This document shows positions 23,701-35,400 of a DNA stretch of 64,000 nucleotides, in pieces. Positions within the stretch are counted from its first letter, which is position 1. Each line of letters begins with the position of its first letter. The translations under genes and the position numbers were made by a program. Where the stretch lies: positions 62,001 to 126,000 of the forward strand of contig OENT01000371.1 in NCBI GenBank assembly GCA_900239685.1. The letters are read 5' to 3'. Source of the stretch: Rotaria macrura (Eukaryota; Rotifera; Eurotatoria; Philodinida; Philodinidae). Under the pieces are notes generated by a model. That model did not search any database. It was not told where the DNA came from and was given only the letters and a program-made list of their open reading frames with translations.

Positions 23701-25845
23701 AATTATTCATCGAATAATAAAGAGTGCGCATTTCGTTCTCGTTACTTTGATAAAAATGAATTATAGACAGTAGGCATGAATATTTTATCGTGTACGAAGT
23801 ACCATACCATCAGATGAATACTTCCACGTGTTCCTCTCTACGAAAAAAATATATTAGTAAAACTAACTTACTTGTCGTACTCGTCGTTGTTGTCGATGTT
23901 GTCGTTGTTGCTGTTGTGGTGGTGGCGGTGGCGGTGGTAGCCGTCGTAGTAGTAGTAGTGGTAGCTGTCGTCGTAGTGGCGGTGGTAGCTGTCGTCGTAG
24001 TTGCGGTGGTAGCCGTCGTCGTGGTAACTGTCGTTGCCGTCGTATCTGTTGATAAAGTTTCATGATTAATTACCGGTAACAGTAGCTTTAACTTTTATAG
24101 TTCTTCAACGAAGCAGAATTATCTTTTATTTTCACCTATAGCAAAATCATTCGAACATGATAGTAGATGTGTCAGGATCTTCACGTCTCAAGACACTTCC
24201 TTCAATCAATAATATATTCGGACTAGGGAAAGATCAGAAAATATCTATCTAAAGAAATCACCTATGAAACAAAGCTTGTGCTATAAACCATGAAGTCTTG
24301 AAAATGTATATTCTGCAGTACCATATCTCTCCTAGTAAACATTACTTACTATGATGACCATTGCCTACGGCACGAAGACGCAAGGATCATTTCCCAGTAT
24401 CTTTAAAGTCTCCTAAAATAATCTATGGAACATAGAACCAATCACAAACGTGCATCAGTCGATTTCTGATGGTACAAATGTGGATGGTGTGATGTTTGTG
24501 AAGATGCCCGTGACTATCGGAGTGATAACATCCCATACATGTATTTATCTGACACACACACTAGCTGTGCAACAAGACAGCTCAGTTTCTTTAAGGGCTT
24601 AGGCCTAACATATGTATATACTCGAATTTGAAACATGACCTTATATTACGAAAAAAGCATTCCATAGACTCATAGTACAAATATCAAATCAGAATTACCA
24701 TATGAGGCAAGTTCTTTCTCAACTATTAATGAAGAATGTCATACTTCTAAGATTTAGATGCCTTCTATGTTGTTCGAATGACGAATCTTAAAGTCTTTTA
24801 TAAACTGTCTTCAATTTCAGAAATTTGCTTTAAAATTTTAGGTGACTTTTCCAGAGATTTCAAATATTGTTAGGAATTCTGATCTTGATCTACCAATCGA
24901 TAGAATTTGTAGAGAACCAAACTTTTCATTACTTAACATTACTCATCCTACTCTGTTAACTTACACAGAAGACATGATAGAACTTGACTATGGAGATATA
25001 GTGAGTATTGTGGAGTTTTTCTGAAAAGAAATTCGATTGTTACGTTTCTTCGCTGATGGATCAATTGCTCTCCCTTGTGATTTGAACAAAAAGAAAACGT
25101 TAAATCTACATTTTGCGTAAATAGAATAGAGAGTAAAAAGAATCATTCCGACTTTCATCTTTCTTCTGTGTTTTCTAATAAACGAGAGAAAATACTGATG
25201 CGCAAAGTTCATTGCAGTGTTTTACACCAGAACGCAATTGAAATGAGCATCTGCTATTAAATAGTTGTCTTATCGACAATACCCAGGTCGAACGATACGG
25301 ACCGTTGAGTGGACGCAGTTATACGGACCGTAACATTATTAAAATAGGCCCCTATACGGCCGTATTTTCACAGTATACGGCTCCGTATACGGTACTATTT
25401 CTGGGCACAGTAATAAAGGATCGTATACTGTAAAAATACGGCCGTATACGGCCCTATTTTAATGATGTTACGGTCGGTAGAACTGCGTCCACTCAACGGT
25501 CCGTAACGGATATCCGTTTTGATCGACCTGGGTAACGACACTTGTGTGCTCCTTGATTTAGTGATAGACTCACCTGATTCATTTATAGTGTCGACGAGAA
25601 CTATTGTTAACGGAATTGAAATAGCCGCTACAAACATTAAACATAAGCAACAACCGCTCAACACCCACAAAACCGTACTTCGTTGGCGCCATTTATTTCT
25701 TCAAGAATACAAATTCAAATGCATGTAGTCAACCATAAATACAGTCTACCAACCTTTCAAGGGAATCGTCTCTCGGCGCATACAGGATATATCTCGATGG
25801 CTTTTCGGCCCATCTTAATTCGTTATGTGGAAACATTTGAATCAT
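17775..25845 (-). CDS. Type II membrane protein with Thr-rich stalk and Cys-containing C-terminal domain
   Basis: Exon 1 (25754-25845, MIQMFPHNELRWAEKPS) and exon 2 (25542-25698 or longer) encode a short cytoplasmic tail, a basic KWRQRS and one membrane segment (LSGCCLCLMFVAAISIPLTI). Thr/Ala-rich exons follow at 23872-24045, 22198-22227, 21681-21788, 21181-21210, 20659-20688 and 18944-18976, all multiples of three and phase 1-1. The terminal exon (17775-18274) encodes about 165 residues with repeated VAYFGGVPTSW/TPTLVFAF and LDDVSVVD strands and cysteines, resembling lectin-like jelly-roll folds of secreted carbohydrate-binding domains. The likely role is an O-glycosylated surface protein, with the C-terminal domain outside the cell. 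Link exons between 18274 and 18944 may be missing. A MITE at 25280 and a FLYWCH element at 22357 lie within the gene. Confidence 0.65.
18944..24045 (-). repeat. Array of Thr-rich mini-exons
   Basis: Six segments of 174, 30, 108, 30, 30 and 33 nt each read almost only Thr with some Ala and Ser. Each is bounded by AG and GT and both boundaries fall after the first base of a codon. The introns between them are 0.4-1.7 kb, much longer than elsewhere in the window. The reverse (plus) reading of the ACA/ACG runs gives Val- or Cys-rich frames that are artefacts. Confidence 0.75.
22357..23486 (+). mobile_element. 1.13-kb DNA transposon remnant with FLYWCH finger and TCGAAA-repeat TIRs
   Basis: The ends are inverted: left TGTCCAAATCTCGAAA, right ending TTTCGAGATTTGGACA. 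Both subterminal regions hold repeated TCGAAA words, about four on the left (to 22440) and about eight on the right (from 23350). The plus frames at 22724-22915 and 22869-23111 together resemble a FLYWCH zinc finger: VSFLISNKKKRHLVISGHIY, then a cysteine segment and HTHMPV. The finger is split over two frames, with a stop where the family has its Trp, so it is non-functional. FLYWCH domains commonly accompany MULE-type transposases; no catalytic domain remains. It sits in an intron of the mucin-like gene. No target duplication was found. Confidence 0.7.
25280..25534. mobile_element. TA-CCCAGG fold-back MITE, copy 2 (complete)
   Basis: Both ends are intact: TA|CCCAGGTCGA at 25280 and TCGACCTGGG|TA at 25534, flanked by the TA duplication expected for Tc1/mariner-like elements. 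The body is a long hairpin with repeated TACGGCCGTAT words on both arms. It lies one base from the putative exon-2 donor (25536-25541) of the mucin-like gene. It shares its ends and internal words with the copy at 3006-3255. Confidence 0.88.
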
Positions 25846-28447
25846 TTTCTACTACGACTAAGCCAGCGACTTTAACTGTCGATTTTTGTTAGAAATGAAT
25901 CAAAAATGCGAGGAAAAATGACTTGACAAGCACATTACCAAAATTCGTAGGGTATCCACTTTTATGTGAATCGGATAGTTGCTTCAAACGAGGTAACTTG
26001 GGACGTTTGTTGTCTTTGAATCAAATGGTAGCCTCTAATTGTTCGCTAATTCAAACATTTGAAATGTACATACATTAAGTTTGATTTACATGTGTGTATA
26101 AGTACTGCTAATGGTTTCTTCAAACAAATGAGATGACCGTGCAAGATACATTTATTAACGTGAAAAACAGCAGTTCGAAAACAAGTTGCTCTTATTCAAA
26201 GACAAGTCGAACCAAAAATCTTTCTTAACTGTACGGTTATCTGAAATTAGTTCCGATTGTACAAAGTATGAGTATTGCGGCCTATGTCTACATCAATGCG
26301 ACTCTTTGCAACTACATCCAGTTGTTAAACTTTTGTTGCAGAAAGTTCTTAATGGAATATTTTTGAAAGAAATCGTTGTGCCCTCGTTTCATTAAACAAT
26401 TAAACATGAATAGTTCCCCATCGAAGTGATTGTGTCTCGAATTCTATTGGTTATTTGAGCTTCGCAGTGTTCTTTTTCTTCTGATCTGAGTTAATAAATT
26501 CCTTCTCTACACAGCCGATTATTAAACTGATGTACGAAATCGATTTCATAACTGTTAATTCATGGATTTCAACCGATGGGTTCCAATTGGTTTCGAAACT
26601 TTCAGAGCTAAAAATATGAGCCGTGGACTAGAAAGCTCACTATTCTAACTCCTTACGGTTAGGTCGTTAAGGGTCAAAAGAGTAAATATCGAAAATATTT
26701 TTCTGCAAGCTATTCAAGCCCAAAGAAAAACTATTGATGTAGCACTCATTCAATGCATGTGATGATTGCATCACACTCTTGTAATTTTAGATGTGCGATA
26801 GATTGTTGTTTGTTATGATTTACGAAACCAAATGAATCGCTTTTAACTTCATAAGCAGTAGATTGCGTCTACAGAATAAAACGGTCTTCAGCCTGGGTAG
26901 ACTTCTGCTAAGTATCCGATGCATTTTTTAAGTAAATAATTTGAATAAAAAAGGAAACATTGACCCTAAACTAGTTGTCCGCTTCTAAGCTTACGGTCAT
27001 TATAAGAAAAGTTTGCCATTCATATACAGAAACAATGCATTGTTCCTCATTAACTAAATTCATGTTGTATCACCGTGAAAACAGAAAACGATAGGTAATA
27101 ACTATTGTCACTTATTAATTAAAAATAGATACAAGGGAAACGTATGTGAAATCGGATACATCACTCTATCGCAATATACAGTATATGTATTATCCCTAGT
27201 GAGGTGAGCTGTGAGTATGAGAATCATATCACTGAAATAAGTAAAAACATCTGCGGATGAGATAAGCGTTCAGCGAAATGTTAATTTCCTTCAATTGTAC
27301 ACCTAAACTATAGTAAGATTGTATTTAAGGACTCTAATGCCATTTACATCCTAATATCAGTCTGTCTTTCGAAATCTTAGTCAAAGTAAATTGAATGAGA
27401 GACTCTCATAGAATGCGACCCAAATACTTGACTATACATCAATTGGAGTATCGGTAAAGAAGAAAGGACTATAAAGATTGATGTTGAATTGGAGGAATTC
27501 AACAAATTTTTGCATATAAGTCTTGAAATAAGTTTTCAGTTCTCGAAGATAGTTCGAACATTGTGTAGAAGCACTTTAAACCGTAGAATTTTGACCTTTT
27601 CTTCTCGAACACAAGCTACTATAAGAAACAATTGAATTATAATTAAATACAAGTGATTCCAGGTGATGTATGAACTCTGGTAGTCGCAATTCTTCCAGCG
27701 TAGATTGCTCTTTTGTTTTTTCTCCCCTTTTTTGAGATAGCACTATCTTATATGAACACTACCAACATTTTTCTTCGCTTCAATATCTATTCTCTTCCTT
27801 CAACATCGTTCTTATTCAATCATTTTTTTATGTTCTCTCTACCACGTTGTTTCTTCTAGCCATAATCTGGGTCACTGTTTCCAATGGAAATCTAAAACAC
27901 AATGTAATTACATGTACACTTTACTTGCATGAGCAAAGTGTACGTTTACTCTTTGTTTTTGGTACCAAAGCGTACTGAAACAAATTTTTTCGATCTAAAA
28001 GACAAAAAGTATTGCTCGTTTTGCACTGATGAATATAAACTAAGATTTAGGAAGCAATTAACAGGGATAGCAAGACTGTGAAAGAGATATAAGGATCACC
28101 GGCCGGAAAAATATTTGGCTAAGGGTTACTTGGAGTTTTCGACCAATTGTATTTCTTCATTTCAATCACAGCGCCGTCACCGTCACAGTATGTTGTCTAT
28201 GCGAATCATATTAAGCAGTGTGAAAATGGGATTGAAATGAAGAACAATGTAACTAAGCCTCCCACTCCGACCCCTTTGCGTCAACTGCAAATAAATGATA
28301 AATAGACTTACTGTTTCATAATCTGACACAATATTTTTAAAAATATGAGAAGAAAATGAGTTTGAACAACAAAAATAATTTAAAGGTCATAGTCTAACAT
28401 CTAATACAGTAGGCGAAATTCTGGAATCAAAGTGTAAATAGTTTTTG
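25846..28447. other. Gene-poor stretch upstream of the mucin-like gene
   Basis: Presumably contains the promoter of the minus-strand gene starting at 25845, but no motif could be assigned. The plus frame at 26186-26395 is short and unsupported. No repeat was seen. Confidence 0.45.
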
Positions 28448-28522
28448 CAAAGTGTACTGTGTATACTTCGGTTTTTAGAGCAAAGTGTACTGTGTATACT
28501 TCGGTTTTTAGAGCAAAGTGTA
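28448..28522. repeat. 33-bp tandem repeat, about 2.3 units
   Basis: The unit starts CAAAGTGTACTGTGTATACT and is perfect at 28448-28480 and 28481-28513. A partial third copy, CAAAGTGTA, follows at 28514-28522. It creates the repeated HFALKTEVYTV reading on the minus strand, which I do not regard as a gene. Confidence 0.9.
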
Positions 28523-31500
28523 AATAGGAATAAGCAGATGTTCTGTGCATTTTGCTTCTGGTTGGTACACCTGCTATTAGAAACATTGATCTGGGTTATT
28601 CTCTCTTGACTTCACCCAACTGTACTATTCTCAGTGACTTATTAACTGTCGTCTGTTGGATCGATTTACAAGTCTATCTCTGAGAATTTGCGTCTAGTTT
28701 ACTGTGGAAGGCTATGTTTATTTACTAGTATCGGTCGTCTTTTCGAAATTTCTTCTCTTCACCATCAGATACATGTCAGGACAAAACTGCAGATTCGATT
28801 TCGACGCCTGCTTTTCATCAGTATGGAACAGCAGACTTTTGAACATTCGAGACCATAATTATAACACTTGTTTCGTGATCATTTGTCTGGTTGAGCATCA
28901 TATGCAACTATGGAAAGTTACTCACGTTAAAAAAAATGGCATAATGTTGTGCAAAATAATAGTTTATCTATTGATGAATACAACTACTATTCTATTGAGT
29001 TCGTTTGACATGTTTATCAACTACTAAACGAACATTGTATTTTCGACTTATACATTTACAGTATGTTAATTACAAAAACAAGGTGCTTAACTCATAATCA
29101 TCATTGAGAAATCTTCAACAGGATTAAAAAACTTCAATTGTGATCACAATTGAAAGTTTCTATACTACTCTTTAATGGCACGACTTATTTGAAGTTATTT
29201 TGAAGTTATATATAGTATACACATGAGGAATCACATTAATCATCTTTCCATGCTTTTCTTCGAGTAACGCATAGAAAAACGTGTATGATGATTTCTTCAA
29301 TACGCCATCTATGTATTTCTTTGTTAACTTCACATTTCTTTTTATGATTCAAACAAATTAACTGATAGGTTTACTATGTGTGGGTAACAGTGGTCGAGCT
29401 ACATTCTTCAAAACCGAACGTTGTTTATATTTAAAAACAGTGTTAATAGAAAAACTACTTAGATTCTCAAACGAGTTCTGTTAAGCTTTTTTCATGATTT
29501 GAAAATGAAATCTTCATTCTATTGTGCTATTTACAACGATAAATTTTTATAGTCAGATAAGAATCCGATGCTTTTCTTCCATGAAATTGAAATAGTGCAT
29601 TCTTCTTATGCTTTTTAATCGTCGAGTTAATATAATCGGTGACCGTTTTTCTAGTTGAAATGAATTCATCATTTTGTGTTATGTTTACAGTTAATGATGT
29701 GATCAGTCCATGCTTTCGTGAAAGCTGATTTCATTTAGTATATATTTCACGCATCATTTAAGTAATACTACTATTGTCTTTAGATAAACAAAACGCCAAA
29801 GAGTAGAGCAGTGTTCGAAAACTTTGGGTTTAAAAGCTGTCTGTTGAGATTTAAACTACTCAAGCGTTGATAGCTTGGTCAAATCTTAACAACCAATCCT
29901 CAATTTTTGACGAATTTCAATAGGTCCCTATCCAGTATTTGGTGGCACAAATAAATTAAAATGCCTATGAAGGTCTATCCATATGAATATCCATGTTGAC
30001 TTTACAATGAAAAACAGGAGTTTTTACGGATATGTAAGTCTGGTTTCTACCATGTTTTTTTTAATTCTGTTGATGATTCACGAGGATAAACATGTGTAGA
30101 TGGTTACATAGAAACGAAAGTAATTTTTACTTCTCTTTTAGAATACCGCAGAGAACGAAGTTGTGTTATGTTTTTCAAAGGTAAGATATAGAAACAGAGC
30201 ATTAAATTAAAGAATTTATGACGTTCTCTCATTTGATTACTTCACAATGAATTCTCATTTCAAGAACTAAATGCAATTCTAATCATTTGTCTTACATAAG
30301 TTATAGGATGAATTTTATCATTCAATATTTTTCCTACGAAAAAACATTCATTCTTCAAGGACACGCGTACAGATTGTGCGACATCTACATTCTCATGTGT
30401 GCTGTCGATGATACTGATCAGTTTTAAGATAGTGTTGGTCTTGGAAAAACATCGACTTCAATAAAACACTCATCGTTAAGATACGTTCTTACGAGATTAT
30501 ATTTGTGATTAAACCTATCGACTACAGAAATCTTATTCATTCCAAAGAACGACACCAAAACAACAATACATGAAAACATGCTTCAGTTATGTGAAAGTAC
30601 GAAATGTCATGCATCGATAATAGGGGAAGCAGTGTGAGCCATGACTTTCCTTAAGCGTTGAAGATGTCAGTGAGCAATGATACTCAGCTTAAACGTTATG
30701 ATGATTCATCATTGAGATCTTCGTGGCAATCAGTTATTTATTTCTAATACGGACATTTTCCTACGTAGTAAAATGGTTTTGAGATTCATTATTATAATAT
30801 CTGTTTTAATTTTCTTTGAGGATTTGCAGATTTTTTTCGTTACTCTTGTATGAATATTATCTGATCAATGGCATCTAGATCGTTAATTCTCATATTTTTG
30901 TACAACCTGTTCTATCCTCTTATCAAAATAGGACATCGTGATTGAATCTTGGTCTGTTTTTATTTCTGCGTAGATATTCATGTACAGAAAGGCCAATTAA
31001 GGAAACGAACCCTTTCGTAAGAGAGAAACACGCTATTAGTAAATGGATGACTTTTATAATGGTTTCATAAATGTTACATAACCCAAGGAACACATAGGCG
31101 TAGACCACTTAGTCGCTTTCGGTAGGCGAAACTTCGATACGTGAATATTTCAAATAGATAAATGTATGAAACAATAGCTTACACTAAACGGCTAGTATCA
31201 TAAGTTTATGACAGTACCGAGTATACCCATCATATTTTCAGTAGATAACATCGTCAGACACTGATCAAATCGATAATAGAATGGAAAGCAAAACTTTTTT
31301 ATATGAAAACTTTAATGTTTGGTCGGTTCATTTCGAAGAAATTTATGTTCGTGAGAAGGTTTTTATTGGAAAAACAATGGCGAAATCAGATTTCATGATC
31401 TGTTATATTCTACCATTAATGAGATTTATCTACTTTCGTTTTAGACAGATTTTCTCATCCTACATTCGATTTTTCTTTTATTAAAAGTATACATAATTTG

Positions 31501-32469
31501 AAAGGAAAACATATATGTTTTACAGTTCCCTTTCATCCAAAGAAAACCCAATAATTATCAAACTTCTAAATAACCGTAGAGAAAAACATTTGAATCGATC
31601 CGAAAGAGGATTTGTATTTTATCTATTGTTCAAAAATCATCAGCATACATGCTTTAAATTACTTTCGTATGAGTAAATGTGGAATGACTGAGACAATAAA
31701 AGTACCAACCAGTAATAAAATCGTAGAAGGAAGAAAATTCCAATGACATACAGTAATTCATCCTGCTTCTATCGGTTTTCGTTTATTGTGTTCTTAATAT
31801 AGATGCTCGTCTCTGATTTACGTGCTGTTAATTCTGACATAGAAAATAATCAGTTACATTTTCTTCAACCGCCATGGATCCATCTAACTGTCTTCGAATC
31901 TCAATTAAAATGAATTGCAAAGGAATAATTACTGATATATGTACATAAGATCGTATTCTAGAAATGAACTACATCCATATTTCAAAGTACACAAACATTC
32001 GAGATAGGTTTCATTAATTTTGAATACTTAATCTGTCTTTTTGATCCTGATGATGTTCTTTTAAATTCTTAACATTCTTATTGTTCGACTTGTAACTAGT
32101 ATCATTTTAACAAGATGTAGATAAATATTTCATGTCATTCCTTCGTACTATATGTGGCATAATATTTTCAAATTCTCTTCCACATTTATATTGATGAAAT
32201 GATATCACAACACATAGCTTTTCAGTCATGCGTTTAGTTAAATCGAATCAGTCTTACGCAGAAAAATCTAGCGAACTCAGTGTTTTTGTAAAAAAAAACA
32301 CCAAACAGCATGTAATAGAACTAACATTGACTCATAGAAACTGTTTTATTATCACATAATGCACTAAATATATCCATTCAATTACATTTTTAGAGAGCGA
32401 TGTGAATTAAATATCTCTTAACTTAGTTCTACTTTCAACAAAATTACAAATATCTGAAGGATATTACCA
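28523..32469. other. Long gene-poor stretch upstream of the GTPase gene
   Basis: About 4 kb without a frame I can support. The 107-aa plus frame at 28704-29027 has hydrophobic stretches but no homology I recognise and no splice context. No terminal repeats or palindromes stood out. Confidence 0.45.
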
Positions 32470-35400
32470 ATGAATTCAAACAGTCAAAGAGCATCCATAT
32501 CTTCGATAATGCATCGAAAGGCTCTCGACCCTGATGGGCGCCTTGGCTTACTCTACGATGGCACACATGACCTTATTATTCAAAATTTTGGCGTGAGTGA
32601 GCAAAAAAAATGCTATCAAGCAATTCTTTCAAAAGAATGTGAAATCATCCAAGGTCACCAAGATTTAGCACAGAATGTCTTGAAAATCGTTCAACTTCAA
32701 GATGATTTAGAATTGAGTATACTATTGAATCTAAGAGAAAAGACTGGAATTGATGCAATTGCTGATTACTCCAAGCCAATAAATGAATGTACACGATTTT
32801 TCTATTATACTTATTTGGTTCGAGAAGAACGATTTCTCGATGATCCTTCTAGCCTTCAAAGATTTGATGAATCTTCAAATCCACACACAGTTGCAACTCA
32901 CATCATTACTGGAATCCGAAGGGGACTAGATATTATTTTAGTTCTACAACTACCATTCGAAATAGAAGTCAGGAGCAAAATCGATATCATATTACACCAA
33001 ATTCGTAATTTGTTACTCGATAGCAGCAATATCTTTCAATTTCAACTTGAACATGAAAATATCCTAGCAAATATTCTTGATATCAAAGTTTACTCGAATT
33101 CACGCTGTTTCAAGAATGTCAGCACATTGCTTGACATGTGTAAGCAAATAAAAGAAAAACAAAGTCAGCCTATCGATTGTCCTTTCTTGTATACACTTCG
33201 GCCTATTACCAGTTTTTATCCTAATTACACTGGACAAGGTGCCAAGTTTTCTTCTCTACCAATACAATACACCGAACACGTTCAACAGCTTGTACTTCGA
33301 TTAAGACATAAATTTAAAAAACTAGAAACACTTATCAAATATGAACTAAATTCACAAGAGGAAAAGCATCTAAAAAATCGATACATATATTTGCGAGATC
33401 AAATGTCTATTTTCCAAAAGAAATTTACGGAGGAAATTGAGCATCTTGGGGGAATGATCGTTGACATTCGAAGTGGTCGCACTTCAGTACTAAAACTCGA
33501 CCAAATACTTCAGAATAGGGAACACATACTGGAATCTACAACGTATGATGATTTGTTCCGATATGCACTTAATCTAAAAGAAAAAACACATTTTATCAGC
33601 GATCTGCAACGGCAACAATTTCGATATTCAAACATTGCTGAATACAATATACAACAACCGTATGATGAAAACACCTTCGAAAATGCATTATTAAAAGATA
33701 ATGTACAAGAACATATACTCTGCTCCAACGATGATTTGAATCAGATTGACAACGGACAGTTCTTGGAATTACGTGATATATTAAAACAAGAATTGAAGAT
33801 AAATCCCAGTTTGCGTCTCATCTACGCAGATTTTTCTTACTGCTCGTTTCAATTGAAGCACATGATCCTTCTACCCCTAAGCAAGTACAAAGAACAAAAA
33901 ACTGTCTTGAAAGAGAAAGCAATCGCACAGTCCAATCAAGTACTCGTGCACAACCAGCAAAGTCATTTACCATCCACAAACAAGCAGGATTCATTGGCAA
34001 GGCAAACTAATCCATCAATGATAACACGAAAAAATTCTAATTCACCTTCAGCCCTAATACACGTCTCAGAACCAGCTATCTCCAAAGAGTCAATTACTCA
34101 TTATGCACCAACAACAGCCCAAACTCACTCAACATCTTATTCAACAGTAAGGGATTCTGCTTTCCGATTTCATGCGACATCAACTAGTGGTGCAATATCA
34201 ATCTCAGTAGATATCTCTCCAGTACATGTGACTAGCACAGATGTTTATTGTCCACCAGCCAGTATAGCACCACCTGCTTCCGTCTCCCACATCAAACTTT
34301 CAACTATAAAATCATCATTAGCAGTAGGAGGAAACTATAAATCACAATCATCCGATTCGCATGTCTCTACCCTAGCTACATCGAATGAGACAAATAGTCG
34401 TCGAGTATCAAGCACGATGACGATGGCTCCAGCAATACATTCAACAATGCATAATTCTACTGCACTATCAATTAAAACATTAACTGAGGATGTAGCTTCA
34501 ATTAACGCAAAAATTTCGCCTGTTGTTACAGCTACCGTAAAAGACCATCATCCTCCAGGCATCACAACACAGATTGCTCTTCAATCTGGAACGAAGCCTT
34601 CAAATTGCACGTTTTTATCGACAGAAAAAAGCAGTCACTCTTCAACACCAATCAATAATCAGACATCTGTTCCCGAACTTAGGACAGACAAAATGCCTGA
34701 TTCACTACAAGCAAAAGAAAAAGCATACTCAACATTGAAAAGTCCTACTGCTTTGATCAAAGATAATCATATTCCAACGGTAATACCTAAAACTCAAGAG
34801 ACTTTGATGCCATTTTCTGCAGAGCCTGCACCTTATCATTCTTTATTGACAATAAATAAAGCAACTGATAAATCATCAATCGAAGAGAAGGATATCATAC
34901 ATATTCTTCTATTGGGTGAAACAGGTGTTGGTAAATCGACTTTCATCAATGCGTTTGCTAATTATCTTACATTCAACACGTTCGAACAAGCCGAGAGCGG
35001 TCAACCTGTGGTACTTATGCCTGTTTCATTTCTTATGACAGTTGGCGATAACTTTGACGAACATATTGTTAAGTTTGGTGATGTAGAAAATTCAATCGAA
35101 GAAGATTTTACACATCCTGGCCAATCTGTTACACAACGCTGTAAATCATATACATTTTGCCTCAAAGATCATCGTCAAAGCAAGATTCGTATTATCGATA
35201 CACCTGGCTTCGGTGATACACGAGGCATAGAACAAGATGATCTGAATATGCAACACATTTTAGAGTATATCAATAATCTTACTCATTTGAACGCCATTTG
35301 TTTTCTTCTCAAACCGAATGCATCGAGACTGAATATCTTCTTTCGATCGTGTATCACCCAGTTATTTTCTCTTCTGGATAGGACTGCCCTTGATAATGTT

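Larger units (their letters stand above)
16900..24660. repeat. Left arm of a large inverted duplication
   Basis: Blocks of this arm recur inverted at 38280-41340: 16920-18480 matches 39430-41330, 18786-18980 matches about 38909-39115, and 24150-24650 matches about 38290-38790. The order is preserved in reverse, so this is one duplicated unit with about 5 kb (18980-24150) absent from the right arm. The left arm carries most of the mucin-like gene. Ends were judged by eye from where similarity fades and are accurate to tens of bases at best. Confidence 0.85.

Noticed and set aside
23863-24065. Arg/Pro/Gln-rich and Val-rich frames on the two strands
   Set aside because: They are off-frame readings of the Thr-rich exon at 23872-24045.
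28704-29027. Plus-strand 107-aa frame with hydrophobic segments
   Set aside because: Length is within chance for AT-rich DNA and no family is recognised.
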